NCBI GenBank assembly: GCA_027493025.1
Contig: JAPUDQ010000037.1
Span: 1-40,834, forward strand
Direction: 5' to 3'
Length of the DNA stretch: 40,834 nt
Source of the DNA: Candidatus Saccharimonadota bacterium
Lineage (GTDB): Bacteria > Patescibacteriota > Saccharimonadia > Saccharimonadales > Saccharimonadaceae
Of the stretch, positions 23,964 to 33,005 are shown one piece after another. How positions within the stretch are numbered: position 1 is the first letter of the stretch; every line of letters starts with the position of its first letter. A model generated the notes under the pieces. That model ran no database searches, was not told where the DNA came from, and worked only from the letters and a program-made list of their open reading frames with translations. The translations under genes were made by a program, and so were the position numbers.

Positions 23964-25073
23964 TTATTTTTCTGAACGTTTCAGGGCAAATTCATAGGCT
24001 GCGACAGTTTGATCAGCCATTCGTTTCCATGAAAACCCAGAAACATGTTCCTTGCCTTTAATGATGAGCTCATCGCGTAGTTTTCTATTGTGCATCAACT
24101 CTTCGACGCAAGCGACAAGTTCCTCGGTCGAATGAGGGTCGAAATACAGTGCCGCATCTCCTGCAACCTCTGGATGGCAGGAAGCGTTGCTGGCGATTAC
24201 CGGAGCTCCCTCATTCATTGCCTCAGTGATCGGCATATTGAAGCCTTCTGAGAGCGAAGCGGCCACGTACGCGAGACAATTTTGAAGTAGCCAGCGTTTT
24301 TCACCATCACTAATATAGCCGAGGAAATGAACGTCAGGTATTTTATGCTTTTTGACGTACGCTTCATGCTCCTCATAAAAAAAATCTTTTTTGCCGCCAA
24401 GCGCGAGATGAAGGTCGGGATATTTTTTCTTGAGTTTAGCGTAGGCGATGATTGTTCGGCGAACATTTTTGTAGGGAAACGCGTTACCGACAAACGTTAA
24501 GAACTGCTTGCCCGCAAGTGCTTTGATTGGCTCTGGTTCAGCGCCGATAATCTCTCCTGCTTCGAGAGTAACGTGTATTTTATCGGCATATTTTTCGCCC
24601 ATATACTCCACGATGTCGTTTTTGACAAATTGAGTCGGGGTAATGATGGCTTTTGACCGCATGATAACCGTACGAATAAGAGAAATAAATACGCCCTTTT
24701 TCATTTTATAAATGAGGCGGTTCATGTCGATATTGTCATAACGGACGAGTGTCAGATCATGAATGGTTGTAACCGAGGGGCCAATCCAGAGAAATGGTTG
24801 CTGTGGCATGGTAAAGTGAACCAAATCAGGGCGATGTGATTCCAGTCGGGCGATGAGACTGGTTTGTTCGCGTACTGAGTATGACTTTTCGTCGGCTGAC
24901 TGAATATCCAGTTTTTCATACCTTTCATACCATTTTGCTACCGTTTTACTTGGGGTCAGGACTATAAAACGGTATTTCTTTGCATAAGAGGCATTCAGAT
25001 GATGCAGGAGGTACTGTGTATAGTGCCCCGTCGAGCTATCAATAGTTCGCGCATCAATAACGATAGTTTTCAT
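23964..25073 (-). CDS. Glycosyltransferase, GT4 family (GT-B fold)
   Basis: 369 residues. It probably transfers a sugar from a nucleotide-activated donor onto a surface glycan at the cytoplasmic face of the membrane. N-terminal MKTIVIDARTIDSSTGHYTQ is an acceptor-side Rossmann start. The C-terminal GT4 domain has FVGNAFPYKNVRRTIIAY, FLGYISDGEKRWLLQNC, and the donor-site motif SLSEGFNMPITEAMNEGAPVI (an EX7E-type pair) followed by HPEVAGDAALYFDP. The frame opens 7 codons earlier, but ATG at 25073 is the normal start. A TGG-TATACT extended -10 box ends 7 bases upstream of it, suggesting a leaderless mRNA. It lies 24 bases after the GT2 gene. Confidence 0.9.
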   Translation of the reverse strand: MKTIVIDARTIDSSTGHYTQYLLHHLNASYAKKYRFIVLTPSKTVAKWYERYEKLDIQSADEKSYSVREQTSLIARLESHRPDLVHFTMPQQPFLWIGPSVTTIHDLTLVRYDNIDMNRLIYKMKKGVFISLIRTVIMRSKAIITPTQFVKNDIVEYMGEKYADKIHVTLEAGEIIGAEPEPIKALAGKQFLTFVGNAFPYKNVRRTIIAYAKLKKKYPDLHLALGGKKDFFYEEHEAYVKKHKIPDVHFLGYISDGEKRWLLQNCLAYVAASLSEGFNMPITEAMNEGAPVIASNASCHPEVAGDAALYFDPHSTEELVACVEELMHNRKLRDELIIKGKEHVSGFSWKRMADQTVAAYEFALKRSEK

Positions 25074-25097
25074 ACGTGCCAGTATACCAGACAATAA

Positions 25098-26111
25098 TTA
25101 TTTGCCGATAAAAAATTTGCGAAACTTCCGTAGTCCTGTCTGATCTGGCGGAATGTCATGCAGAATAATACGGTCGATATATTCGTCATCTACCCGGCGA
25201 CTCTTTTGAATAATTCGGCGCTTTGATAGCATATGGGGAAGAAGCACCCAGCTTGTGAGCCAGCCTTTTAGTGCGGGACGAGCTCTTCCCTTCACGATTG
25301 CATGACCGAGAATAAGACTATAGGTAAGGATGAAGCGTGGGTACATATGTAGCCAAAGGCTAAATGGTACGTTCTTCACAAATACAGCCGGTAGGTTTTT
25401 GAATGTTTGGTAGGTCGCAAGCCCTGGCACAGTACTACTGCTGGCACCAAGTTTGTGATAGGCTTTCGCAGCGGGGGTATAGCGTACTCGCCAACCGCGC
25501 AATTGGGCGCGAAATGAGATATCAACATCTTCGTAGTACATAAAAAATGCTTCATCAAACAGGCCGATATCATCAAACAGCGCGGTTTTCGCAATAAATC
25601 CGCCCCCCGTACTGCCGAAAACATCCCCAGGCTCTTTCGGGGCGGTTTCGATAGATTGGTCTCGCCCGCGCGGACCAGGCAAACCCCACGATGTATAAAA
25701 ATCACCGGTAGTATCAAGCGTTTTGCCGTCACGCCGTGCTAAGATGCCCGTCGCCATACCAACTGAATCATCCGAAAGTTCTTTTATAAGTCCGGCTGCC
25801 CAATTCGGGTCAGCTACCGCATCTGCGTTTAAGGTACCGACGTAAGGATATTTGTGGGATTGTCCCCAACGAATACCAGTGTTGAATCCGCCGGCTGTGC
25901 CGTTATTGCTTCCGGATTCGATAAAGGTTACTGAGTCATGTTGCGCTGCATAAGCCTGGAGTGCCTCGACCGTCTCCTTCGATGAATCATTATCAACAAG
26001 TAGTATTGTAAGGGTAATCCCTTTTTGCACTAGTAAACTATCGGCACACTCGATAGCATCGCCGACATTATTCCAGCAGACAATCATGACGACGAGACTG
26101 TTATTTGTCAT
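25098..26111 (-). CDS. Glycosyltransferase, GT2 family (rhamnosyltransferase-like)
   Basis: A 337-residue GT-A enzyme: LVVMIVCWNNVGDAIECADS and TILLVDNDSSKETV form the nucleotide site, NADAVADP is the metal-binding DxD-like motif, and GSTGGGFIAKTALF then DEAFFMYYEDVDISFRAQLRGW are the catalytic and acceptor motifs of rhamnosyl/GT2 enzymes. A C-terminal hydrophobic segment (about 245-275) may attach it to the membrane. It is divergent from the ABC exporter with only 28 bases between start codons. It is likely to act on the glycan exported by that transporter. Confidence 0.9.
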   Translation of the reverse strand: MTNNSLVVMIVCWNNVGDAIECADSLLVQKGITLTILLVDNDSSKETVEALQAYAAQHDSVTFIESGSNNGTAGGFNTGIRWGQSHKYPYVGTLNADAVADPNWAAGLIKELSDDSVGMATGILARRDGKTLDTTGDFYTSWGLPGPRGRDQSIETAPKEPGDVFGSTGGGFIAKTALFDDIGLFDEAFFMYYEDVDISFRAQLRGWRVRYTPAAKAYHKLGASSSTVPGLATYQTFKNLPAVFVKNVPFSLWLHMYPRFILTYSLILGHAIVKGRARPALKGWLTSWVLLPHMLSKRRIIQKSRRVDDEYIDRIILHDIPPDQTGLRKFRKFFIGK

Positions 26112-26139
26112 ACTTCTATCTTATAATTAGTAGAAGTAT
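26110..26139. promoter_or_regulatory. Palindromic divergent promoter between glycosyltransferase and ABC exporter
   Basis: Inverted repeat ATACTTCTA (26110-26118) and TAGAAGTAT (26131-26139) flank TATAAT on + (26122-26127) and TATAAG on - (26125-26120). Each arm reaches a start codon, so the leaders can be only a few bases. The symmetry could be an operator or simply a mirrored promoter. Confidence 0.6.
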
Positions 26140-26952
26140 ATGTCACTGAAAAACATTATTAGCCGGAGGAATAGAATACTGTTGCGCGAGCTCGTCGTGA
26201 CAGATTTTAAGTTACGCTACCAGGGTTCAGTCCTGGGCTATCTATGGTCGCTTCTGAAGCCGCTGATGTTGTTTGCGATTTTGTACGTTGTGTTCATTCA
26301 CTTTATGCGATTTGGCAGTGGGCAAGATCATTTTGCGGTACAGTTGCTTCTTGGGATTGTTATGTGGACCTTCTTTATAGAGGCAACGAGCCAAGGCATG
26401 CAAGCGATTGTTGCTCGAGGAGATTTGATTCGCAAAATAAACTTTCCGAAGTATATTATTGTAATTTCTGGTACAATTTCTGCACTTATCAACCTCTGTC
26501 TGAATCTCTTTGTAGTGTTTATTTTTATACTTATTAATGGCGTTACTGTCCAATGGAGCTGGCTATTGTTTCCTCTTGTAATTATAGAGCTATACGTTTT
26601 TGCGCTTGCTATAGCATTTTTGTTGGCCGCGCTCTATGTCCGTTTTCGTGATATTGGTCACATTTGGGACGTCTTGTTGCAAGGAGTCTTTTATGCGACA
26701 CCAATTATCTATCCGCTTAGCATGGTAATTTCTGTTAATATGTCAGCCGCAAAAGTATTACTACTGAATCCTGTTGCTCAAATTATTCAAGATGCGCGCT
26801 ATGCGACAATTTCGCATAGCGTCACAACTACGTGGTCCTTTATTGATAGCGTATATTTAAAAGCTATTCCCATAATAATTGTAGTCTTAGCAATTGTATT
26901 TGCTGTATATTATTTTAAGAAAAATCAAAGATACTTTGCGGAGAATGTGTGA
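26140..26952 (+). CDS. ABC-2 type polysaccharide export permease (Wzm/TagG-like)
   Basis: 270 residues with about six helices, the usual size. The N-terminal amphipathic part RNRILLRELVVTDFKLRYQGSV and GYLWSLLKPLMLFAILY match O-antigen/teichoic acid exporters. GVFYATPIIYPLSMV, followed by LLLNPVAQIIQDARYA, is the conserved region before the last helices. It would move an undecaprenyl-linked glycan across the membrane together with the next gene product. No Shine-Dalgarno is evident, and the leader is predicted to be about 6 bases long. The stop overlaps the ATPase start. Confidence 0.93.
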   Translation: MSLKNIISRRNRILLRELVVTDFKLRYQGSVLGYLWSLLKPLMLFAILYVVFIHFMRFGSGQDHFAVQLLLGIVMWTFFIEATSQGMQAIVARGDLIRKINFPKYIIVISGTISALINLCLNLFVVFIFILINGVTVQWSWLLFPLVIIELYVFALAIAFLLAALYVRFRDIGHIWDVLLQGVFYATPIIYPLSMVISVNMSAAKVLLLNPVAQIIQDARYATISHSVTTTWSFIDSVYLKAIPIIIVVLAIVFAVYYFKKNQRYFAENV

Positions 26953-28193
26953 TGGGCAAGACAAATGAAGCTGCGGTAGTTGTAAAAGATTTATATAAGA
27001 GCTTTCGTTTGCCACACGAACAACATAGTGGCTTAAAGCAAGTATTACTGAATATTTTTCGTCCCGCTTCTAAGCGGGTATATGGTTATGAAACCCAGCA
27101 GGTACTTAATGATGTCTCGTTTGAAATCAAAAAAGGCGAATTTTTCGGTATTGTTGGTCGCAATGGCTCTGGCAAAAGTACGCTGCTGAAACTCCTTGCA
27201 GGTATCTACGTGCCAGATAAAGGACTTGTTCAGGTAGACGGTACCCTCACTCCGTTTATTGAGCTCGGCGTTGGGTTTAACCCCGAGCTGACCGGTCGCG
27301 AGAATGTCTATCTTAACGGCGCCCTACTTGGCTTTAATCACGAAGAGATGGATGACATGTATGACGATATTGTTAAATTTGCCGAGCTTGAAAAGTTCAT
27401 GGATCAGAAACTCAAGAACTATTCATCGGGTATGCAGGTACGTCTTGCATTCTCTATCGCGATTCGTGCCCAAAGCGATGTACTTCTCATAGATGAGGTT
27501 CTTGCGGTGGGTGATGCAGTTTTTCAAAAGAAGTGCTTCGACTATTTTAAGCAGCTCAAACACGATAAAAGAACGGTAATATTCGTGAGCCACGATAGAG
27601 AGGCATTACTCCAATATTGTACCCGAGGGGTTCTGATTGATAAAGGTAAGCTAATAGCCGTTGATAGTATCGACTCTATTATTAATGATTATAGTGAGAT
27701 ACTTAACAATCAGTCGATAGCAAGCAGGGCCCCAGATCGACCGCGTAATAGATGGGGTGATGGTAGCGCATCTATTGAGGAGGTATTAGTAAAAGGCAGT
27801 GACTCGAAAAATCACTATCTAACTGACAAAGATAAAACAGTCGATATAGTGGTTAAACAAGTATTTAACAGGCCAATTAATAACCCCGTCTATGGTGTGA
27901 TAATAAGTGACAAGGAAGGAAGGAAAGTATTTATATCGAACACATTACAGATGGGTAACGAAATGAAACCAGTTAAAGAAGGTCAAATGGTAGAGGCTGG
28001 GTGGCGTATACCAAATATATTTCCTATAGGTACATTTACTGTATCACCGGCAGTGGCAAACTCAGACGGAACTATTATTCTTGATTGGAGAAATGACATA
28101 GCTCAGTTTGAGTCTAATAGGAGAATTAACAACCCTTCTTTAGCCTATGTAGACCACACAATAGATATTCGCACTAAAATACAAGAGGCATAA
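26952..28193 (+). CDS. ABC transporter ATPase for polysaccharide export (Wzt/TagH-like) with C-terminal domain
   Basis: 413 residues. The ATPase domain (about 1-245) has Walker A GRNGSGKST, the Q-loop region, signature YSSGMQVRLAF and Walker B VLLIDEVLAVGD, plus the family motif ELGVGFNPELTGRENVYLNG. The C-terminal 160 residues look like a Wzt-C-type beta-sandwich, which in O9a-like systems binds the finished glycan end before export, so the transporter may be selective for a terminal sugar. The start may be ATG at 26952 or the adjoining GTG at 26949. GGAG precedes both. TGATG overlaps the permease stop. Confidence 0.92.
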   Translation: MGKTNEAAVVVKDLYKSFRLPHEQHSGLKQVLLNIFRPASKRVYGYETQQVLNDVSFEIKKGEFFGIVGRNGSGKSTLLKLLAGIYVPDKGLVQVDGTLTPFIELGVGFNPELTGRENVYLNGALLGFNHEEMDDMYDDIVKFAELEKFMDQKLKNYSSGMQVRLAFSIAIRAQSDVLLIDEVLAVGDAVFQKKCFDYFKQLKHDKRTVIFVSHDREALLQYCTRGVLIDKGKLIAVDSIDSIINDYSEILNNQSIASRAPDRPRNRWGDGSASIEEVLVKGSDSKNHYLTDKDKTVDIVVKQVFNRPINNPVYGVIISDKEGRKVFISNTLQMGNEMKPVKEGQMVEAGWRIPNIFPIGTFTVSPAVANSDGTIILDWRNDIAQFESNRRINNPSLAYVDHTIDIRTKIQEA

Positions 28194-28194
28194 A

Positions 28195-29016
28195 ATGATT
28201 CGAGCTATTAAGATTGCCGGTAAATTAAGAAAACCCGACTTTAGCTTTAGGAATTTAGCAGACAGGAGCTCTGGTGTTTGCAATGCATGCGGTAATTATT
28301 CTCAGTTTGACTATGAAGAGATCATTCACGATGATTTAGCTAGGCTGTGGGGAGTTAATGATAAGATTAAACATAGTTATAGTTCACGAGAGTCAAGACA
28401 GTGCAAACATTGTGGTGCAATTTATCGTAACAGACAATATGCGCAAGTTTTATGTGAACACTATGGTTCAAGTTGTACAAAGAGTCTAAGAGATCTGGTT
28501 GCATATAAAGGCTTTCGTGAGCTGTCAATTGCTGAGATCAATGCCTGTGGCCATTTGCACCAATTTCTCAAGGAGCTGTCAAGCTTGGCGTACTCCGAAT
28601 TTGAAGCTGAGGATAAAACGATCTCCTCCGAAAGTTTACTCGAGTTAAGCTATGGGGATGATAGCTTTGATCTAGTATTAACATCGGATACATTTGAGCA
28701 TGTTCCGGATTATAAAACTGCTTTCAAAGAAATACATCGTGTGCTTAAAACGGGAGGTAGCCACATCTTTACGATACCTATCGTGTGGCAGAACGCTACT
28801 CGAAGAAGGGCGGAATACAAAGAAGACGGGACTATTGATTATTTGATGGAGCCCGCTTATCATGGCCCTACGGCTGAGGCAAACCTTGTTTGGACAGACT
28901 TCGGTTACGATATCATTGACGAGATTGATTCATATGGCTTTGACACGACTGTAGAGCACATAAATGTTTTCAATGAATGGGATGTGGGCGGTGTATTTGT
29001 ATCAAGAAAAAAGTAG
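28195..29016 (+). CDS. SAM-dependent methyltransferase-like protein with N-terminal cysteine cluster
   Basis: 273 residues. The N-terminal region has two CxxC pairs (CNACGNYSQF and CKHCGAIYRN, about 30-82) that could hold zinc. The C-terminal part is a class I methyltransferase fold of the Methyltransf_11 type: YGDDSFDLVLTSDTFEHVPD then EIHRVLKTGGSHIFTIPI. The normal glycine-rich SAM loop is replaced by RELSIAEINACGHLHQFL, so cofactor binding is uncertain or atypical. It follows the exporter ATPase by one base. It may modify a glycan terminus recognised by the Wzt-like C-domain (inference). Confidence 0.75.
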   Translation: MIRAIKIAGKLRKPDFSFRNLADRSSGVCNACGNYSQFDYEEIIHDDLARLWGVNDKIKHSYSSRESRQCKHCGAIYRNRQYAQVLCEHYGSSCTKSLRDLVAYKGFRELSIAEINACGHLHQFLKELSSLAYSEFEAEDKTISSESLLELSYGDDSFDLVLTSDTFEHVPDYKTAFKEIHRVLKTGGSHIFTIPIVWQNATRRRAEYKEDGTIDYLMEPAYHGPTAEANLVWTDFGYDIIDEIDSYGFDTTVEHINVFNEWDVGGVFVSRKK

Positions 29017-29027
29017 AGAGAGGGTAT

Positions 29028-29966
29028 ATGGTTAAAACAACGAATAACAACAGCAGCCGTGGAGTGTCTCTGCCGAATGATGGTGAACGAATGGTACCTG
29101 AACTTCATCGACAAACAATGGCATATGGTGATCACATTGCCAGGTATGAATCCGCGATGCCGTTCGTGGATGGTAAAGTTGTGCTCGATATCGCATCCGG
29201 TTCAGGCTATGGGTCAAAAATGCTATCTCGTAAAGCTAAAAAAGTCTACGGTGTTGATATTAACACAGATGCCGTAAAATATGCCCAGGAAAACTACAGT
29301 GCTGACAACATAGAGTTCATCCAGGGCAGTGGCACGGCCATTCCACTAAAAGACGATAGCGTAGATGCGGTTGTCACTTTTGAGACACTTGAACATATCG
29401 AGGAAGCCGAGCAGTTTATAAAGGAAATAAAAAGGGTGTTGCGTAAGGATGGTGTGCTGGTTCTATCTACTCCAAACGATGTTGAATTTCCCGAAGGAAA
29501 TCATTTCCATGTCCATGAGTTCGAGTACGAGGAATTACGTGATATTCTCAAGAAATACTTCAAGAATGCAGATTCATATTATCAAGCGACATGGATATAT
29601 ACGGCCATTGCGGATGCTGACACAATATTGAATCAAAATGACGCTGAGATAAGGACTATTCAGGTTGCGCCAATCGAGAGAGACAAAGCTCTTTTTTTCA
29701 TGTGGGTTTGCAGCGACGAGCGGATTACAGATAAGGTGAAGTCTCTTGGCGTTATTGCCGAGCACTGGAGTGCAAAACAGCGAGATATACACGATAAAAA
29801 GGTCGAAGCCTATATTAAGAAAACCATTCGACACTACGAGAAGATAGTCAAAGCTAAGGACACGCAAATCGCATCACTAAACAAGGATATGTCTGAACTT
29901 CAAGATGAGATTCAGCATATCAATAATAGTTCACTAATGGAACGCATAAAGAGATTAAAGGGATAG
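29028..29966 (+). CDS. SAM-dependent methyltransferase with C-terminal coiled coil
   Basis: 312 residues. It is a clear class I methyltransferase: motif I VVLDIASGSGYGSKML, acidic VYGVDINTDAVKYA, and TFETLEHIEEAEQFIKEIKRVLRKDGVLVLSTPN. From about residue 240 to 305 it is strongly charged and heptad-like (YIKKTIRHYEKIVKAKDT onward), likely a coiled coil. Methyltransferases fused to coiled coils act as chain terminators and rulers in ABC-exported O-antigens (WbdD in E. coli), a tempting parallel. The start at 29028 has GAGAGGG upstream; an in-frame ATG 51 bases earlier overlaps the preceding gene and lacks family sequence. Confidence 0.85.
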   Translation: MVKTTNNNSSRGVSLPNDGERMVPELHRQTMAYGDHIARYESAMPFVDGKVVLDIASGSGYGSKMLSRKAKKVYGVDINTDAVKYAQENYSADNIEFIQGSGTAIPLKDDSVDAVVTFETLEHIEEAEQFIKEIKRVLRKDGVLVLSTPNDVEFPEGNHFHVHEFEYEELRDILKKYFKNADSYYQATWIYTAIADADTILNQNDAEIRTIQVAPIERDKALFFMWVCSDERITDKVKSLGVIAEHWSAKQRDIHDKKVEAYIKKTIRHYEKIVKAKDTQIASLNKDMSELQDEIQHINNSSLMERIKRLKG

Positions 29967-29972
29967 CCTAGT

Positions 29973-32900
29973 ATGAAGCGCTATCTAAAACGTATAATTT
30001 CTCAAAACACTACATTGGAGAAAATAGCCCGATCAGTCGCACCTAAGACATCGGATTATGTGCAGTGGATGACGCAAATTGAGCCAATCCTGATGCGGGA
30101 TCCGCCAATCGAGCAAGAAATTAGCGAAGGGCCGACATTTTCGATCATAGTCCCCTGCTATAATACACCAGACAAATACCTTCTTCCATTGCTAGAATCC
30201 GTAACGAGCCAGACCTATCCAAAATGGCAGCTATGTATAGCCGATGGGTCCACCGATGAGTCTCGACGGTGTCGCATAAAGAAGATGGTGGAGAACGATG
30301 AGCGCATTATTTATGTTGATGTGAAAGAGAACCTTGGTATTGTCGGTAATACCAATATAGCTCTTAATCGTGCAACTGGTGACTATGTGGTATTTCTTGA
30401 TCATGATGACTTGCTTGCGCCCGCTGCCTTAAGTGAGATTGCTCGGGTATTAGTATGGGATCCCTCACTAGACCTAGTGTATTCCGATGAAGACAAGATT
30501 TCTGATGATGGTATGATTAGGCAGACCCCCTTCTTTAAGCCTGATTGGTCTCCAGAATTGTTATTGGGGGTGAACTACATCACGCACATAGTTGCTGCCA
30601 GGCGAAGTATCGTCGATGAAATCGGTGGTTTGAGAGATGGGTTTGACGGCGCACAGGACTACGACTTCTTGTTGCGCTTTACAGAGAAGACTCAGCGCAT
30701 TGGACATATACCTAAAATTTTGTATCATTGGCGTTTAGCAGATGGTTCGACGGCTAAATCCGGTGGCGAGAAAAATTATGCTGATACTGCCGGCAGAAGA
30801 GCATTAGCCGATGCTGTGAAGCGTCGCGGTATTAAAGCGGATGTGGTTGAGATTCCAGAGCGTCCTACAAACTATCGGCTCAGGTATTACCTTCCGACAA
30901 AGCAGCCACTTGTTTCGATTGTAATCCCCTTCAAGGATAAGGCGGATCTGCTCAAGCAGTGTGTAGGCAGTATACTGAAGCTTAGTACTTACGCGAATTA
31001 TGAAATTATTCTTGTCTCCAATAACAGCACCGAATCAGAAACGCACCAATACCTAGACACTATCAAGAGTAACTCGCGTTGCAAGGTGTATTACTGGGAC
31101 TACCCATTTAACTACTCGGCGGTTAACAACTATGGTGTCAAGCAATCCAAAGGTGAGTATTTAATATTGCTCAATAACGACACGAAAGTTATTACACCAT
31201 CGTGGATAGAGGAGCTGATAGGTGTGGCTGCTCAGCCTGATATTGGTGCGGTTGGTGCACTGTTGTATTACCCTAATAATACAATTCAGCATGCGGGTAT
31301 TGTCATGGGAATGACCGGAATGGCTGGTCACCCCTTCCGGCAATTGACGCCGAATGATTGGACACCGTTTGGTATGGCAGCATGGCCAAGGAATTACATT
31401 GCTGTTACAGGAGCTTGCCTTGCGGTCAGTAGGCATAAATACCTAAAGGTCGGTGGTTTAGATGAAACATTTACTATTGCTGGTAATGATGTCGCGCTGG
31501 GCATATCGTTAGTTGAGGCTGGATATCGCAATGTTTTCTGGCCGTTCGCCGAGCTGAATCATTATGAGAGTGTATCGGTAGGCTCATATAATACTGGTAT
31601 CAAGCTCGACTTCACCCATTCAATGCGGTATTATCGGCCATATATTGCCCAGGGGGATAGATACTTTAATTCGAACCTAGATTTAATGAACGAACAGATA
31701 GGAGTAAAGACAATGAAGAGTCTGTCGCAACGGGTTGTCAACGTATATAAAACACATGGTGCTCGTGGTATTGCGATCAAATCAAAAAACTTTATCTACA
31801 CCAAAGCATCTAAGATGAAACGAAAGCTGCCATACACAGCAAAGATCAGTCAGGAGCAGCACGAGGAGTATAGTTTTGTAAGTAATCCTATATTTCTCAT
31901 TAATTCCGAAGATATCAAGAAAAGCAAAGAGGTGACGCGACGGAAATTGGGCAAGATCAAGACTGCCAACTGGTTTGTTCCGAACTTTGATCATATTAAC
32001 TTTGGTGGTATATTTACTATCTTCCGTTTTATCGAGAAGTTATCAATCGAAGGTGTTAATAACCGGATCATTATTTATGACTATCCAGGATTTGATGTCG
32101 ACAGACTCAAAGATGATATTGCAGAACGGTTCCCGCGGCTGCGGGATTATGAAGTAATTATATACGACAATGCCGTACAGACGCTTGAGGAATTGCCAGC
32201 GTGTGATATAGCTTTCTGCACGTTCTGGATATCGGCGTACTTGCTGCTTAAATTCAATAAGACGAAACGCAAATACTACTTTATTCAGGATTATGAACCA
32301 CTCTTTTATGCCGGCGGCTCTACGTACGCGCTTGCTGAGTCGACGTATCGTTTTGGACTAAAGGGCGTTGTCAATACTCCGGGTCTATTAGCGGCAGTCA
32401 ACCAACGTCATGGCATGGAGGGTGTGAGCTTCATACCAGCCGTTGACCAAACGCTCTACAGGCCTCTGACACACAAGCGAAAAGATGGCAAAGTAAAGGT
32501 ATTTTTCTACGCACGACCAAACAATCCACGTAATGCATTCAACCTCTGTATTGGGATTATTCGGATATTACTTGATACTTATGGGGGCAAAGTTGAAATA
32601 ATTACAGCTGGCGCTAAGTGGGATGAGGCTGCATATGGGTTAGGGGGAAGAATACGCAATCTCGGCCTGCTACAGTCTCTAGACGAGGTGGCGGACCTTT
32701 ATCGAAATTGCGACATAGGTGTTGTTTACATGTTGTCTAAGCACCCCTCGTATCAGCCATTTGAGTTTATGGCATCCGGTATGGCGACAGTAACCAACAA
32801 CAATGAAGATAATCTCTGGCTGCTGAAAGATGGCGTTAACTGCTTACTGAGTGAGCCTTCACCAGCAGCTATGGCTGAAGCAGTCGGCCGGTTAATTGAG

Positions 32901-33005
32901 GATGAGGGGTTACGTGAAGCTATCGCAAAGCGTGGGCTAGAAGCACTCTCCTACACATGGACCCAACAACTTGAGACAATATGGAACGAGATTAAGAATA
33001 ACTAA
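29973..33005 (+). CDS. Three-domain glycosyltransferase (GT2-GT2-GT4, WsaF-like end)
   Basis: 1010 residues with three catalytic modules. GT2 domain A (about 50-300) has FSIIVPCYNTPDKYLLPLLE, DHDDLLAP near 141 and YSDEDK. GT2 domain B (about 310-570) has VSIVIPFKDKADLLKQCVGS, LLNNDTKVITPSWIEEL and TGACLAVSRHKY. After a basic linker (about 580-655) comes a GT4 module (about 660-1005) with NFGGIFTIFRFIEKL and YYFIQDYEPLFYAGG, followed by YQPFEFMASGMATVTNNNEDN, resembling the rhamnosyltransferase WsaF. It could add several different sugars in sequence. It is the last gene of the exporter operon, and its stop overlaps the convergent neighbour by four bases. Confidence 0.88.
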   Translation: MKRYLKRIISQNTTLEKIARSVAPKTSDYVQWMTQIEPILMRDPPIEQEISEGPTFSIIVPCYNTPDKYLLPLLESVTSQTYPKWQLCIADGSTDESRRCRIKKMVENDERIIYVDVKENLGIVGNTNIALNRATGDYVVFLDHDDLLAPAALSEIARVLVWDPSLDLVYSDEDKISDDGMIRQTPFFKPDWSPELLLGVNYITHIVAARRSIVDEIGGLRDGFDGAQDYDFLLRFTEKTQRIGHIPKILYHWRLADGSTAKSGGEKNYADTAGRRALADAVKRRGIKADVVEIPERPTNYRLRYYLPTKQPLVSIVIPFKDKADLLKQCVGSILKLSTYANYEIILVSNNSTESETHQYLDTIKSNSRCKVYYWDYPFNYSAVNNYGVKQSKGEYLILLNNDTKVITPSWIEELIGVAAQPDIGAVGALLYYPNNTIQHAGIVMGMTGMAGHPFRQLTPNDWTPFGMAAWPRNYIAVTGACLAVSRHKYLKVGGLDETFTIAGNDVALGISLVEAGYRNVFWPFAELNHYESVSVGSYNTGIKLDFTHSMRYYRPYIAQGDRYFNSNLDLMNEQIGVKTMKSLSQRVVNVYKTHGARGIAIKSKNFIYTKASKMKRKLPYTAKISQEQHEEYSFVSNPIFLINSEDIKKSKEVTRRKLGKIKTANWFVPNFDHINFGGIFTIFRFIEKLSIEGVNNRIIIYDYPGFDVDRLKDDIAERFPRLRDYEVIIYDNAVQTLEELPACDIAFCTFWISAYLLLKFNKTKRKYYFIQDYEPLFYAGGSTYALAESTYRFGLKGVVNTPGLLAAVNQRHGMEGVSFIPAVDQTLYRPLTHKRKDGKVKVFFYARPNNPRNAFNLCIGIIRILLDTYGGKVEIITAGAKWDEAAYGLGGRIRNLGLLQSLDEVADLYRNCDIGVVYMLSKHPSYQPFEFMASGMATVTNNNEDNLWLLKDGVNCLLSEPSPAAMAEAVGRLIEDEGLREAIAKRGLEALSYTWTQQLETIWNEIKNN

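Noticed and set aside
28977-29027. Methyltransferase starting at ATG 28977
   Set aside because: It would overlap the previous gene by 40 bases. ATG at 29028 has GAGAGGG upstream and normal sequence follows.
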